DNA of 64,000 nt, from contig JAJHZJ010000014.1 of NCBI GenBank assembly GCA_023548195.1, positions 13,368,718-13,432,717 on the forward strand, read 5' to 3'. Within the stretch, counting starts at the first letter, position 1; the number at the start of each line of letters is the position of its first letter. The position numbers and the translations under genes are program-made. The DNA is from Bettongia penicillata ogilbyi. Lineage: Eukaryota; Chordata; Mammalia; Diprotodontia; Potoroidae. Below are positions 47,441 to 59,329 of this stretch, piece by piece. Under the pieces are notes generated by a model. The model was given only the letters and a program-made list of their open reading frames with translations, had not been told where the DNA came from and did no database searches.

Positions 47441-48399
47441 CATGAGTGTTATTCACTGATTTACTCTAGTTTTACTCTCTAGTTTTATTTCCCGGTTTGG
47501 GTGTTGTGCTCCAGCATCTACTACCCTTGAGGGTGAAGTAGTAAGCCTCATCTGGTTTTCATTTGGGTTACTTTGTCTCCTGTACAAACTTCCACCCACC
47601 AGATTTAAGCATGATTCTTTGATTTTCAGAGTGTTGGATCTTCAGGGCCCCCTACGCTTTCTCATGACAAAGGATGAGGAATTTGAGAAACCTGGACCTG
47701 GGGTCACCTATTCTAAGTTCTGTAGCACTGTGCTCCTGCTGGTTGGTACCAACTGCACCTCCCTAGGTATTCCAAAGTATTCACCCTGGGGCCTTCTCTT
47801 CTCCCTGGGACTTCTATCACAGGGGCCTTTCATTCCAAAGGCCTCTAAACACTGAGGATTGCAGGTTATAAGTGTCTCTGATCATCTCTGGTCATACTAG
47901 GAGGCTATTCTGCATTGACAATGTTTTTACTGGTAGACCTCCTTTCCTATTTTCAATGAGTTTCTGGTCAAGGTTCTGTTTGTTTTGACATAGAAGAAAT
48001 CACTTACTGTAGTTCCTCATTAGATTTCTTATCATTGTTTTACCTGGTGTGAACTTCAGGGTAGGTGTATGAAAGATGGAAAGTCTGTCTCTTTTTTAGG
48101 CAACTATCTTTGGCTAAAAGTATCTTGTTGATTGTTTTGTCAATATAGAATCATCCTTAGCAGAAATATAATCTAGTCATATTGGGGGGGTTAAGGAAAA
48201 AAAGAGTATATCATGGTCTCGTTAGAGGTTTTTCGTTTATAATTTGTTACTAATATTCATCAATGATATTTGTATGTAATATTCTCAAGGCTTTGTTCTT
48301 CCCTGTTTTAGGTATCATTACCATATGTGACTCATAAAAATGTTTGGCAGTGTTTTTTCTTTTCTCTTTTGAGAACTAGAATAACTTCCTTACTCAGTT
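47441..48399. other. Intron 2 sequence, no gene recognised
   Basis: Contains a 78-codon open frame (47619-47855) in a GC-richer patch. It has no recognisable domain, and its strand is opposite to PACS2, so it is treated as chance. Confidence 0.4.
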
Positions 48400-48635
48400 T
48401 TAAAATTTTTAAATTCTGAATTTACACAAATACAGAAGAACACAAAGCAGAACATAAACAGGACACTATATAAACCGGCAAATCTCCATTTCCTACCACT
48501 TGACCTTTTCCTGAGTGTATAATAAATTCTGCATGTTACTTTCAAAATTCCCTATACTTCCTTATGCTTTCCTATGAACTTCTTTCTATTACCTTCAATG
48601 CATTCTTTCAAATGCTTCAATGTCTCTCTTTCAAA
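48400..48635 (-). mobile_element. Minus-strand LINE 3'-UTR remnant
   Basis: 'TTTAAATTCTGAATTTACAC', 'ACAAAGCAGAACATAAACAG' resembles the start of the minus-strand element at 33050-33110 ('AAATTTAAATACAC', 'AAAGAGCAGAACACAAG'), the complement of its 3' UTR. Confidence 0.45.
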
Positions 48636-48639
48636 ACAA

Positions 48640-49275
48640 AATTACATCACACTACTAGGTCTGTATCCCAAACAGATCAAAGGAAAAGGAAAAAGATGCA
48701 ATTTGTACAAAAATATTTATAGCCGCTTTTTGTAGTGGCAAAGATTGGAAATTGAGGGGATGCTCATCAACTGAGTAATAGCTGAACTAGTTGTGGTATA
48801 TGATTGTGATGGAATATATTGTGCTATAAGAAATGATGAGCAGGATAGCTTCAGAAAAACCTGGCAAGACTTATATAAACTTAAGCAAGTAAAGTGAGCA
48901 GAACTAGAACACTGTACATGGTAACAGCAATATTGTAAGGATGGTATAAGTTATTCTATTCAAAAGACCCATGATGAGAAATGCTATCCACCTCCAGAGA
49001 GAGAAATGATAACTGTGAACACAGATTAATATATACCTTTTTTACACTGTTTTTCTAGGGGTTTTTTGGTCATGTGTTTTCTTTTGCATCATGGCTAATA
49101 AGGAAATGTTTTGCATTATTTCACATACATAAATGATATAAAATTGCTTGCCTCCTCAAATGGGGGGAGGTTAGAAGGGAGAAAAAATTTGGAACTCAAA
49201 ATTTTTTTAAAAATAGTAAATAAGTGTTAATGTAATTGGGAAATATTAATGAAGCAAATAAAATATATCTAAAAA
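48640..49275 (+). mobile_element. L1 3' end (ORF2 tail and 3' UTR)
   Basis: 'GTATCCCAAACAGATCAAAG', 'TTTATAGCCGCTTTTTGTAG', 'GATGCTCATCAACTGAGTAA', 'CCACCTCCAGAGAGAGAAAT', 'GCATCATGGCTAATAAGGAA', 'AATTGCTTGCCTCCTCAAAT' and 'TTTGGAACTCAAAATTTTTT' are the family end in order, with an A-rich tail near 49275. Confidence 0.8.
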
Positions 49276-49384
49276 ATTAAAACAAGGCAAAAAATGATAT
49301 CATAAATTTCAACTTACTTTCCCCCTTAACTAAAAAAAAAGGAAGAAAAATGAGACAAATATGCATAGCCAAGCAAAACCTTCC

Positions 49385-52300
49385 TTCTCAAAGAAGACCA
49401 AAATGACATCACTATGCTAGCACCAAGTTTCAATGTGTCTGACTGTGGCCAATCAGACCAATGTAAGTTGGGCATGCTCTATCACAGGTTGAGGACAAAC
49501 AGTACGTGTGAACATTTGGGGTGAATTTTTTAAATTTGTGCAGCCTGCATTTCCTTTGAGCTGTTTCAATTCTGCTTTATTCATAAAGCATAGCACCTTC
49601 TCTGATGTGAACACTCAATGGTGAGTGGTCATTTGCCAGTGTCTGCCATGTCACACAATCAATTCCAAAGTTCTTAAGAGAAACTTTGAGATTGTCCTTG
49701 GATCACTTCTTCTGACCACTATGTGAGTTTGCATTCAAATAACATTGAATGCATGTCAGTTTAGTTCAAGTAAAGACCTCAGTGTCTGGTACCTTATCCT
49801 GCCAAGTGATTTTCAGAATCTTCCCAAGATAATTCATATGGAAGTGATTCAGTTTCTTTGCACAGAGCTGGTATATATCCAGGTTTCACAGGCATACAAC
49901 GAGGTCAGCACAACAGCTCTGCAGATCTTCAGTAAGGAGTCAGTCTAATAATACCTCTTCTCTCCCATATTTTCCTTTGGAGCCTCCCAAGCACTGAGCT
50001 AGCTCTGGCAATGCTAAAGCATCAACCTCATTATCAACATATACATCCCGGGAAAGTACACTGACAAGTTAAGTGAACTTATCCAGAGCATTCAAAACTT
50101 CTTCATTTGCTGCAAATGGATCCACATATGAATGATGTGGTGGTGGTGATGGAGCACCTGTGTTTTCTTAGTGTTACTTGCTAAGCCAAAATTAGCACAA
50201 GCAGCAAAGAACTGATCCATACTTTTTGCATCTCACCTTCAGAGGTTGCATTGACTGCACAATCAACTACCTGCAAATAGCAAATCATGCACCAACACTC
50301 TCTCCACTTTGGTCTTGGCTGAAGAATTTACCATCAGTCATCACTGAAAGTATTTGACAACATGGCTGAAAATATCATGCTAAAAAGCATAGGAGCAAGC
50401 ATACAGCCTTATTTCTCTCCTCTGGGGACTAGAAAAGCATGAGAGCATTATTCATTATCAGAACTGGCAAAAACATTCTGTCATGAAAATGATGTACAAA
50501 TGCTGACGAACTTCTCCAGCCAATCAAATTTTGACATAATTTTCCATAAGCATTCATGACTGACAGTGTCAAAGGCTTTGGTCAGATTGACAAACATTGT
50601 GTACAGACCTCTGTTCTCCTCCTATTATTTCTCCTGGCATTGTCGGGCAGCAAACACCATATTGACCATTCCTTGGCCCTTTCTGAAGCCAGGTTTTGAC
50701 TCTCAGGTTGATGATCATCTTCCAACTGAAGGATCAGTCTCATCTTCCAACTGAAGGATCAGTCTATTAAGGGGGACTCAGTCATTGCAGGCAAGATTCT
50801 TGCCTGAGAAAGAGACTCCCTTGTGGTTGTCACAGGACAATCTATTTTCTTTGCCTCTACAGAGATGGACAATGGAGGCATCCCTAAACTCCTGGGGAAT
50901 AACCTCTTCCTGCTATGTAACCTGGAAAATTTCAGTCAGTTTTTGTATGAATAATACATCCCTTACCTTGTAAATCTCAGCTGGAATAGAATCAGCACCA
51001 GGTGTTTTGCCACAGGAAAGGAACCTAATGGCATTCAAAACCTCTTCTTCAGTTGGAACTGCAGCTAGGGAGGGACTGACTTCAACGTGAGGTAAAAGGT
51101 CAATTGTTTCAGCATTGACTGATGATGGTCTATTGAGAACACTATGGAAATGTTCATTCATTCCATCTTTCTAGGACCATATCCTTATCACTAATCAATG
51201 TGGCTCTGTCAGCCCTGAGTAGTTGAGATGTACCATAGGTTTTTGGCCCATAAACAGCCTTCAGGGTATCATAAAAATGCTTCAGGTTATCACTATCAGC
51301 ATAAAACTGAACTTCATTTGCCTTCTTATTGAGCCAAGAATTCTGCATCTCTTTAAGTTTTGCCTATACTTTACTTTTGATGGAATAAAACACTGCCTTT
51401 CTAGAGATGGATGAACTATATCCTGCTAGTAAACTCTGTTTTTGTTCTTGTTTTTCATTTAGCAGTGTCTGAATCTCCCCATCATTTTCATCAAACCAGT
51501 CTTGGTGTATGTGAGTGTTCTGTCTCAGGTAAGGAAATGAAGTGCTACACACCAAATCTCTGAAAACTTCCTACTCCACTGTTGTCCACTATACGTTGGC
51601 TCAACTTTCCTTCCAAGTTCCCATTCAGAGAAAAGCTCTCATTTGTTGACACTGATTCTTCTGGTAGTCATTTTGCCTTGGGGACATCGCCTTTTGTTGA
51701 ATGGGAATATTGATCAGGCCAGCATTCTGCACCACACATTGCCTTGATCATTCTCACATCCTATCTGTCTCTTCTCCTTACAATCACATAGTCTATGAAA
51801 TGCAAATGTTTGCTACCACAGTATATTCATGAAATTTTAATGCATTTAGGTAAATGGAAGACAGTGTTGGAGAAAGCCATGAGATGCACAAGTCTTCAGT
51901 AGTAAGGGACCGCTGCCGTTTCCAACTCCATTCCTCTCAAGGACCGCCTGTCAAGTGTGGTAGTTTGAGCCTATTTTAGCATTAAAGTCACCCAGAATTA
52001 TTGTCTTTTGGCACACTGATAAAGTGTCTCCAGATCTCCATAAAATTTTTCTTTGACCTCATCAGGACTCATCATGCTGGGAGCATAGGCACTGATAACG
52101 TTGGTGTGACGTTTTCCTGCAAGTAGCAATCACATTGTATGAGTCTGTTGTTGACTCCTTTTGGCAGACATAGAAGCCTGTTGACTAGATTAGTTTTGAT
52201 TGCAAAACCTACGTTGCTGTCAGTGCTCCCCTTCATTGTGGTCACTATAGAAAAACATGTATCCAAGTCCAACTTCAGTAAGCTGGCCTACATTTGCCAG

Positions 52301-52640
52301 CCTTGTTTCACACAGGGCTGCTATTTGGATGTGATAACTTGCAACAAGAGCTGTTTGTCTTTCAGGTCTACTGGATTTTGTGTTTGTCTGTTAAGCGTGC
52401 GCAAGTTCCATGTACCAGTGGTGAACTGAACTGTCTTGGCAGATGTTGTCATACTTTTTTGTTTTGACCATCAAGTGGGAATTCCTTGACTGCCATGGTA
52501 ATCAGGCCAGGGTTGGGTAAGGAGACAACTTTTAGGGTACCTTTTCTAGCCCCTTCCTCACACCAGGAGGTGAGCAGGACAATCCTTAAAAACGCTGATC
52601 AGACACCCAGGGACTGCTGAATGTCACTGATGATTCCAGT
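49385..52640 (-). mobile_element. Nearly complete RTE-clade LINE
   Basis: Minus strand, about 3.25 kb. From the 5' side: the endonuclease part near 52270-51650 (STDSNVGFAIKTNLVNRLLC, KGVNNRLIQ); the linker (YGTSQLLRADRATLISDKDM at 51240-51180); the reverse-transcriptase start (FLSCGKTPGADSIPAEIYKV near 51025-50970); the RT core near 50590-50510 (VNLTKAFDTVSHECLWKIMS); and later 'NTKKTQVLHH'. The 3' end is at about 49385. Frameshifts, stops and a 25-bp tandem duplication at 50716-50765 inactivate it. Such elements supply the machinery for RTE-tailed SINEs. Same strand as PACS2, in intron 2. Confidence 0.85.
50716..50765 (-). repeat. Perfect 25-bp tandem duplication inside the RTE reverse transcriptase
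   Basis: The unit starting CATCTTCCAACTGAAGGATC (25 bp) is present twice in tandem with no mismatch. Its length is not a multiple of three, so it shifts the RT frame. The perfect identity implies it is younger than the many point changes around it. Confidence 0.9.
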
Positions 52641-52679
52641 GAGAAGCAAAACAAATACACAGTCCAAGGTTTAAAAAAA

Positions 52680-53890
52680 ATGCACCCAATACCTTGGAGG
52701 TGGGTTACACATAGGTACTCCAGAGACAAAGTTGGTCGCTACATTGATCAGGGTTCTAAACCCTTTAAATGTTTTTTTTTCTTTACAATACTGATGCCCC
52801 TCTATAAATTTTCCTTCTGGTTCTGCTCATTTAACTCTTCATCAGTTCATGCCACCCAAGTTTCTCTGAAATTATCTCTTTCATCATTTCTTATGAGGCA
52901 AAACTATTCTGTTACATTAATGTACCATTTTTCAGTCATTCACCAAAAATTTAAGGAGCAATATAAGAAACTACTTTGTTGTTTAGTTTCCTTTTCTCTT
53001 TCCCCCTTCCTACTTCTGTCCCTCAGGGTCAGGAATTTTTATTTATTTGCAGCTATTTCTTCCCCCACGTAATGTCCTCCCTTTCCCTATCCCTGCCTTC
53101 CCTCTTCCACCCCTTGGTGTATTTCTACACCAAAATCTTCTACACCAATACATATATGCACATGTATTGTCTTTTGTCCAGTTTGGATAAAAGAGACAGT
53201 GTCCACTCACCCCATTATCTATCCCTTCATGTTTATGTAGTATTTTTCTTACATGCTCCATCTGTAACAAATTCAACCTTCTTCCTCCTATCTACATTAG
53301 TGTATTTCTTTAAACACTCAGAATAAAACCAATCCACCCTCAGAATCTCCATTTTTCTTATTACCTCTTAAATACCCTTTGAAGATACTAAGGTTCTGCA
53401 GGCACTTTTCTATTTTATTCACCCTGTTAGAACATTACCACAATGCCATCACAAAGTTCCTTCCCAATGCTCAAATTTACCTTTCTAGTTTCCCTATACT
53501 TTGGTGTTATCTTTCAAAGCACTTACTCAGCTCTGGACATTTCATCAGAAATAGTACTTTAAAAGATCATTTTCATACCCCATCACACTATACTCAACTT
53601 TGCCAAACTAACTTTGGTTATAAAGTTATATATTTTTGCCTCTTGAAATACCTATATTTCAAGAATTACTCTGGCTTGCAGTGAAGTTGTCAGGTCCCAA
53701 TTTTTGGTCCTATGACACTTAAAATTGCTTCAAGGTGAATGCCTATAAGAAATTTACATATTCTTCTATTTGTCCTAATATTTCCTGTTTTCTTGTAAGA
53801 TTATTGATTTGTGGTATATCCTAGTTTTCAGAGAATTTTTTTCTTGGGCAAGGATTATGACTTTCTCTCCTAATCTATTTGAGAAAAAAA
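52680..53890 (-). mobile_element. Old minus-strand L1-like remnant
   Basis: 'TTCTGGTTCTGCTCATTTAA', 'AAGTTTCTCTGAAATTATC', 'TTCTTATGAGGCAAAACTAT' form the complement of an ORF2-end region like that at 18780-19265. Further right the pyrimidine-rich sequence parallels 34300-35000 of the minus-strand element there. The plus-strand open frames of 101-130 codons are artefacts of the pyrimidine-rich complement. Confidence 0.45.
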
Positions 53891-53929
53891 TCTTCCCTTC
53901 TTCCTGATAGGAGCCTATGCCAGGGCCAG

Positions 53930-54275
53930 GGGGTGAGGAATAAGAGCATTCTCAACATGAGGACAGCGAGTAAAAGGACATAAAGTCAACGAGAGTGCTG
54001 TGTGTGAGGATAAGAAAAAGGGCCAGTGGCAGGGGATCAAAGAATACTTGGAGGGGAACAAAGTGTGAAAGACAGGAAAGATAAGAATGGGCCAGGTAAT
54101 GAAAGGCATTAAAAGACCAAAAAAAACCATGATCTGTATTTGATACTGGAGGTAATAGGGAGCCAATGGAGTATACTGAGTGTTGGGGAAAGGGGAGATG
54201 CCATGATCAAACATTCACTTTAAAAAAAATCACTTTGCCAGCTTGGTGAAGGATAAGTTGGTGTGCAAGACACTT
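53930..54275 (+). repeat. Repeat family R copy, left part (split)
   Basis: 'GGCCAGGTAATGAAAGGCAT', 'GTATTTGATACTGGAGGTAA', 'AGGGAGCCAATGGAGTATAC', 'AATCACTTTGCCAGCTTGG' follow the family order of 43016-44270. The copy is interrupted at about 54277 and resumes at 55485. Confidence 0.65.
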
Positions 54276-54277
54276 GA

Positions 54278-55482
54278 AGCTTTGGTTCCCAGATCCCTCA
54301 ACCCACAAATGCCAAAGACAGCTTCAAAGGTCAGTGAGAAAGCTTTTTCACCTGGGTAAGAAGGGAGTAGGGTCCTCCCCTAGCCCTGGACCCAGGCTGC
54401 GGCAACAGGAGCAGCCTCGTCCATTTTCGGAGCCCTCCACCTAAAGACCATAGGGGAATTGAGCCACTGATCTGGGTCTCAGCTCTAAGTGGCAGTCCTG
54501 GGGTGAGAAAGAGTGCTGGCATGGTGGAGCTGATAGAGGTTCTAGAAAGGGAATTCTACATATATACATATATGTATATATATGTATACATTTAGATTAT
54601 ATATATACATATATATGGACAGAGGGCACAGGGTGAGTTGAATAAAAAGGGATGATATCTAAAAAAATAATATTAAAGTGTAAGAGAAGAATATATTGGG
54701 AAGAGAAAGGGAAAAACAGATTGGGGCAAATTACCTCTCATAAAAGAGGGAAGATAAAGCTTTTTCAATGGAGGGAAAAAGGGGAATGTGAGAGGGGGAA
54801 AAAGTGAAGCTTACTCTCATCACATTTGGCTTAAGGAGGGAATAACATGCACACTCAATTTGACATGAAAAATTATCTCACACTACAGGAAAGTAGGGGA
54901 GAAGGGGATAAGTGGAGTAGGGGGATGATAGAAGAGAGGGCAAATGGGAGGAAGGAGTAACGAGAAGTAATCACTTGAGGGAAGGGATAAGATGTAAAGA
55001 GAGAATAGAATAAATAGGGGGCAGGATAGGATGGAGGGAAATATAATTAGTCTTTCACAACATAACTATTATGGAAGTCTTTAACAAAACTACATATATA
55101 TAGACTATACTGAATTGCTTGCCTTCTCAGTGAGGATGGGTGGGGAGGGAGGGAGAGAAATTGGAACTCAAAGTTTAAGGAATGAATGTTAAGAATTGTT
55201 TTTACATGCAACTGGTAAAATAAGAAATATAGGTAATGGGGTATAGAAATCTACCTTGCCCTACAAAAAGAGAAAGAAGATGGGGATAAGGGAAGAGAGG
55301 GGTGTGACTGAAAGGACAGCAGAGTGAGGGAAGGGGTAATCAGAATGCATGGTGTTTTGGGGTGGGGGAGGGGAAAGATTAGGAGAAAATTTGAAACTCA
55401 GACTCTTGTGGAAATGAATGTTGAAAATGAAAAATAAATGGATGAATGAATGAATGACTAAATAAATAAACAAAAAAAAAGG
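54278..55482 (+). mobile_element. ORF1-lacking derivative of the half-L1 family
   Basis: The first 270 bp match the 5' UTR of the 26.7-29.6-kb element ('CTCAACCCACAAATGCC', 'AGCTTCAAAGGTCAGTGAGA'). An AT microsatellite (54556-54618) follows, then the complete purine-rich tail, ending 'GAATGACTAAATAAATAAAC' plus poly(A). No ORF1 coding remains. It is inserted in a repeat R copy, whose two halves lie on either side. Confidence 0.75.
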
Positions 55483-55484
55483 AA

Positions 55485-56140
55485 GTTTACCTGAGGGAGG
55501 AAGGATGAGGGGAGAGTCTTAAGAGCAAAGATAAAGTGTTCTGTTTTGGACATGTTCAGTTTAAAATGTTTATATGACATTCATTTTGAATCCAATAGGC
55601 AATTGGTGAGGTCTATCTAAATCTATAAGTCTAACTAAGATTTAGATCTGGCAATCACCTATGTAGAGATGATAATTGGACCTATGAGAACTGCTGAAAT
55701 CAACTGAAGCAAATACTACACAAAAAAAAAAAAAGAAAGAAAAGATAGATTTGGAAAGCACACGCATTCAGGAAATGTGGTAAAGTATGGAGAAACTGAA
55801 AAGTAAAGTGATGAATAAGATTGTTAGAAGGACTAAGAAAATGAAGTGTCATGAAAATTCAGAGGAAATAGCATACAAAAAAAAGTTATCAATAGTGATC
55901 AAATGTTACAGGGATCAAGAAAGGTGGAGACTGAGGGCAATTAAGAAACCAATGATAACTTTGGAGGGAACATTTTCAGTTGAATGATGAATTCAGAAGC
56001 AGAAGTGCAGATATGTTAGAAGTAAAAGTAATTTGAGGCATAGAATATAGACAACTTGTCCAGAGTTTCGCTGAGAAAGACAGGAGAAATAAAGATTTGA
56101 TATCAGGACAGCAGGATTAATTAAGAGTTTTTAAGAATGT
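55485..56140 (+). repeat. Repeat family R copy, right part
   Basis: 'TGTTCTGTTTTGGACATGTT', 'TTATATGACATTCATTTTGA', 'AGGCAATTGGTGAGG', 'CACCTATGTAGAGATGATAA' resume the family order broken at 54277. The 66-codon frame at 55787-55987 has no recognisable domain and is regarded as chance. Confidence 0.6.
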
Positions 56141-56154
56141 TAGGGATAGTAGGT

Positions 56155-59100
56155 AAAACCAAGATGGCAATGTAAAGTCAGGGACTAGCCAGAGTTCTCC
56201 CTTAGCCCCTCCAAATACCTCTCAAAATGTCTCTAAACAAATTCTAAAGCAGCAGAATGCAGGAAAGGAGTGAAACAAACTTCCAGCCCAAGACAACCTG
56301 GAAGGTCAGTAGAAAAAGTCTGCTGCACCAGCGTAAAAGAGACGCACAGTCCATCACAAGCCATGCCAGTGCAGACTGATCCCCAGCAAACCCAGAGCAA
56401 GCCCTTGAGGGACTGAATGACTGGTGGCAGTTGCAGTTTCTAGAACTCTCAGCCCAAAGAAACCAAAGATAATTTGGAAGGGAGACAGGAAAGGTCTGTC
56501 CTATCTGGGTAAAAATGGAGCATAATCAAGTGCAGGCTGCAACAGCAAATCAGGAGCAGACCCTGGTAGCCACTGAATCATCAGCAGCAGCAGCTGCTTC
56601 TGGAGCTCTCAGCTCACAGATGATAAGGGAATCAAAGAACTGATCAGGAAGAGATTAGAGGGGTCTTTTTGCTAGCACTGAGGCAGGACTCTGTTGCTTT
56701 GCCCACACTCAAATCTGTGTCATAGTCCTGGCAATTCCAGGGCCAGGAGGAGCACCAACACACAAGAGCTTATGGCTGCAGTGAAACAGGACCCTTCTCA
56801 CAGTTCCAAGGAAGAAAAGAGTCCTTATGGTCACACACACAGGAGATAACAGGGCAGGAGAGTAGTAAACACCTCTTCTTAGATCATACAACTTGGAAGA
56901 AATGAAAACTTACAGGTTCCTAGAACTATCTCTGAAAACAGCTATAGAAAACTCTCAAAGTTTGAAAGAGTGTCCCCTCCACCCTGGAAGCAGAGCCCTA
57001 CTTTAGCAAAAAGTTGAAAAAAACCAAAATCTGACTATAGAAAGTTACTATGGTGACAAGGAAGATCAAAACACATACTCAGAACAACAAAATCAAAGCT
57101 CCTTACATCCAAAGTATCCAACAAAAATATGAACTGGTCTCAGGTCATGGAAGAACTCAAAAAGAATTCTGAAAATCAAGTAAGAGAAGTAGAGGAAAAA
57201 CTGAGAAGTGAAATGAGAGTGATGCAAGAAAATCATGAAAATCAAGTCAACAGCTTGGTAAAGGAAACACAAAAATATATCAAAGAAAATAACACCTTAA
57301 AAAACAGACTAAACCAAATGGTAAAAGAGGTATGAAAAGGCAATGAGGAGAAAAATACTTTAAAAAGCCAAATTCCAGAGTTCCCAGATCAAGGAGAAAA
57401 TATTGCACACAGCTAAAAAGAAACAATTCAAGTATGGTGGAGTTACAGTAAGGATAACACAAGATTTAGCAGGTTCTACGTTAAAGGATTGGAAGGCTCA
57501 GAATATAATATTCCAGAGGACAAAGGAGCTAGGATTATAACCAAGAATCACCTAACCAGCAAAACTAAATATAATCCTTCACTGGGAAAAATGGATATTC
57601 AATAAGATAGAGGACTTTCAAGCATGCTTGATGAAAAGGCCAGAGCTGAATAGAAAATCTGACTTTCAAATACAATACTCAAGAGAAGCACAAAAAGGTA
57701 AACAGGAAAGGGAAATCATAAGGGACTTATGAGATGATATTTGTAACTCATAAGACCATTCTCATTATTAGGGTAGTTAGAAGGAGTGTATATAATCAGA
57801 GGGCACATCTGTGGGTTGACTATGAAGGGATGATATCTAAAAAATAAAATTAAGGGGTGAGAGAAAAGAGAGGGAGAAAGAGAAAAAGAGAGGTAGAATG
57901 GAGTAACTATCTCACATAAAAGAGGCAAGAAAAAAAGCTTTTATAGTGGAGTAGGAGAGAGGGAAGTAAGGGGGAGTGAGTAAATCTTACTCTTATCAGA
58001 ACTGGCTCAAAGAAGAAATAACATACATACTCAACTGGGTATTGAAATCTATCTTACCTTCCAGGAAAGTAGGAGGGGAAGGGGATATGAAGGGGGGAGA
58101 ATGATATAAGGGAGGGAAGATTGACAGAAGCAAAACATTTTTGAGGATAGATGGGGTGAAAGGAGAGAGAGAGAGAGTAGAATAAATGGGGGTAGGGATA
58201 AGACAGAGGGAAATATAGTAAGCAACAGTAACTGAAAGAAAATTTTGAATTAGTTTCTCTGAGAGAGATCTCATTTCTCAAACATAGAGAACTGAGTCAA
58301 ATTTATAAAAAATAAGAGCCATTCCTCAGTTGATATATGATCAAAAGATATGATCAGTTTTCAGATGAACTAATCAAAGTTATCAAAGCCATATGAAAAA
58401 ATATTCTAACTCACTACTGAGTAAAGGCATGCAAACTAAAACAATTCTAAAGTACAACCTCATACCTATTAGATTGGATAACAGAACAGAAAAAGTAAAT
58501 GAAAAATGTTGGAAGGGAATGTGTAAAAAATGAGACATTAAAGCACTGCTGGTAGATAACACCAACCATTCTATGAACTGATTCAACCATTCTCTTGAGT
58601 AATTGGAACTATGCCCACACTCTGACCTAGAAATACCACTACTGAGTCTATATCCAAAAGAGATGAAAAGAAAAAAGGAAAAGACTTATATGTACAAAAA
58701 TATCTATAGCAGTTTTTTTTCTGGGGGCAAAGAATTAGAAATTGAGGGGATGCTCAACAACTTGGGAATGGCTGAACAAATTGTGATACATGATTATGAT
58801 GAAATGCCACTGTAGTACTGTAAGAAATAATGAGCAGGATGCTCTCAGAACAACCTGGAAACACTTGCATAGGTTGATACAAAATACAATGTGCTATGTA
58901 CAAAGTAACAGTTATATCCTAAGATGATCAGCTGTGAATGACTTAGCTATTCTCAGCAATACAACAATCTAAGACAACTTGGAAGGACTTAAGGTGAAAA
59001 TTGCTATCCATCCCCAGAAAAAGAACTGATGGTGTCAGCATACTTCTTTAACTTTATTTTTCTTGAAGATTTTGGTTGTTTTTTGTCTACATTTTCTTTC

Positions 59101-59300
59101 ACAACATGATATTATGGATATGTTTTGCATGACTACACATGAATAACCTATATCGAATTGCTTGCCTTGTCAATGAGGTCAGTGGTGAGCGAGGAAGGGA
59201 AAAAATCTGGAACTCTTAAGTTTTAAAACCAAATGTTAAAAATTGCTTCTACATGTAACTGGGAAAAAATAAAATATTAAATAAAAAATAAAATAAAAAG
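56155..59300 (+). mobile_element. Internally deleted L1: 5' UTR, ORF1, spacer, then ORF2 tail and 3' UTR
   Basis: The 5' end 'AAAACCAAGATGGCAATGTA' starts a 5' UTR of about 950 bp, followed by decayed ORF1 (57120-57650). A purine-rich spacer runs to about 58225. The sequence then jumps to the ORF2 C-terminal region ('CTCATTTCTCAAACATAGAG', 'AGAACTGAGTCAAATTTAT') and the standard L1 3' UTR with A-rich end near 59300. The endonuclease and reverse transcriptase are missing. Flanks share AAGAATG near both ends, only a weak candidate target duplication. Confidence 0.7.
57129..57650 (+). pseudogene. L1 ORF1 remnant, truncated and shifted
   Basis: The first frame reads MNWSQVMEELKKNSENQVRE and ETQKYIKENNTLKNRLNQMV, the coiled-coil part, and stops at 57333. 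The sequence from 57368 resumes at the C-terminal domain ('AATTCCAGAGTTCCCAGATC', 'AAGAATCACCTAACCAGC'), so the RRM-like middle (about 400 bp) is deleted. Not functional. Confidence 0.75.
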
Positions 59301-59329
59301 AATGGAAGAGACATATGTACTTGCAGACA

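Noticed and set aside
47619..47855. Possible small gene of 78 codons in a GC-richer patch
   Set aside because: No motif, no promoter or polyA context, and antisense to PACS2 within an intron. Not supported.
52680..53326. 116-130-codon plus-strand frames with many Leu/Phe/Ser residues
   Set aside because: These are pyrimidine-rich complements of a minus-strand LINE remnant. The hydrophobic look comes from composition, not from a membrane protein.
55787..55987. Lysine-rich 66-codon frame
   Set aside because: It lies in the non-coding repeat family R, and the corresponding region of the copy at 43016-44270 is not open.
56140..59300. Target duplication around the 56.2-59.3 kb element based on AAGAATG
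   Set aside because: Only 7 bp match before the flanks diverge. This is too short in AT-rich sequence to count as evidence.
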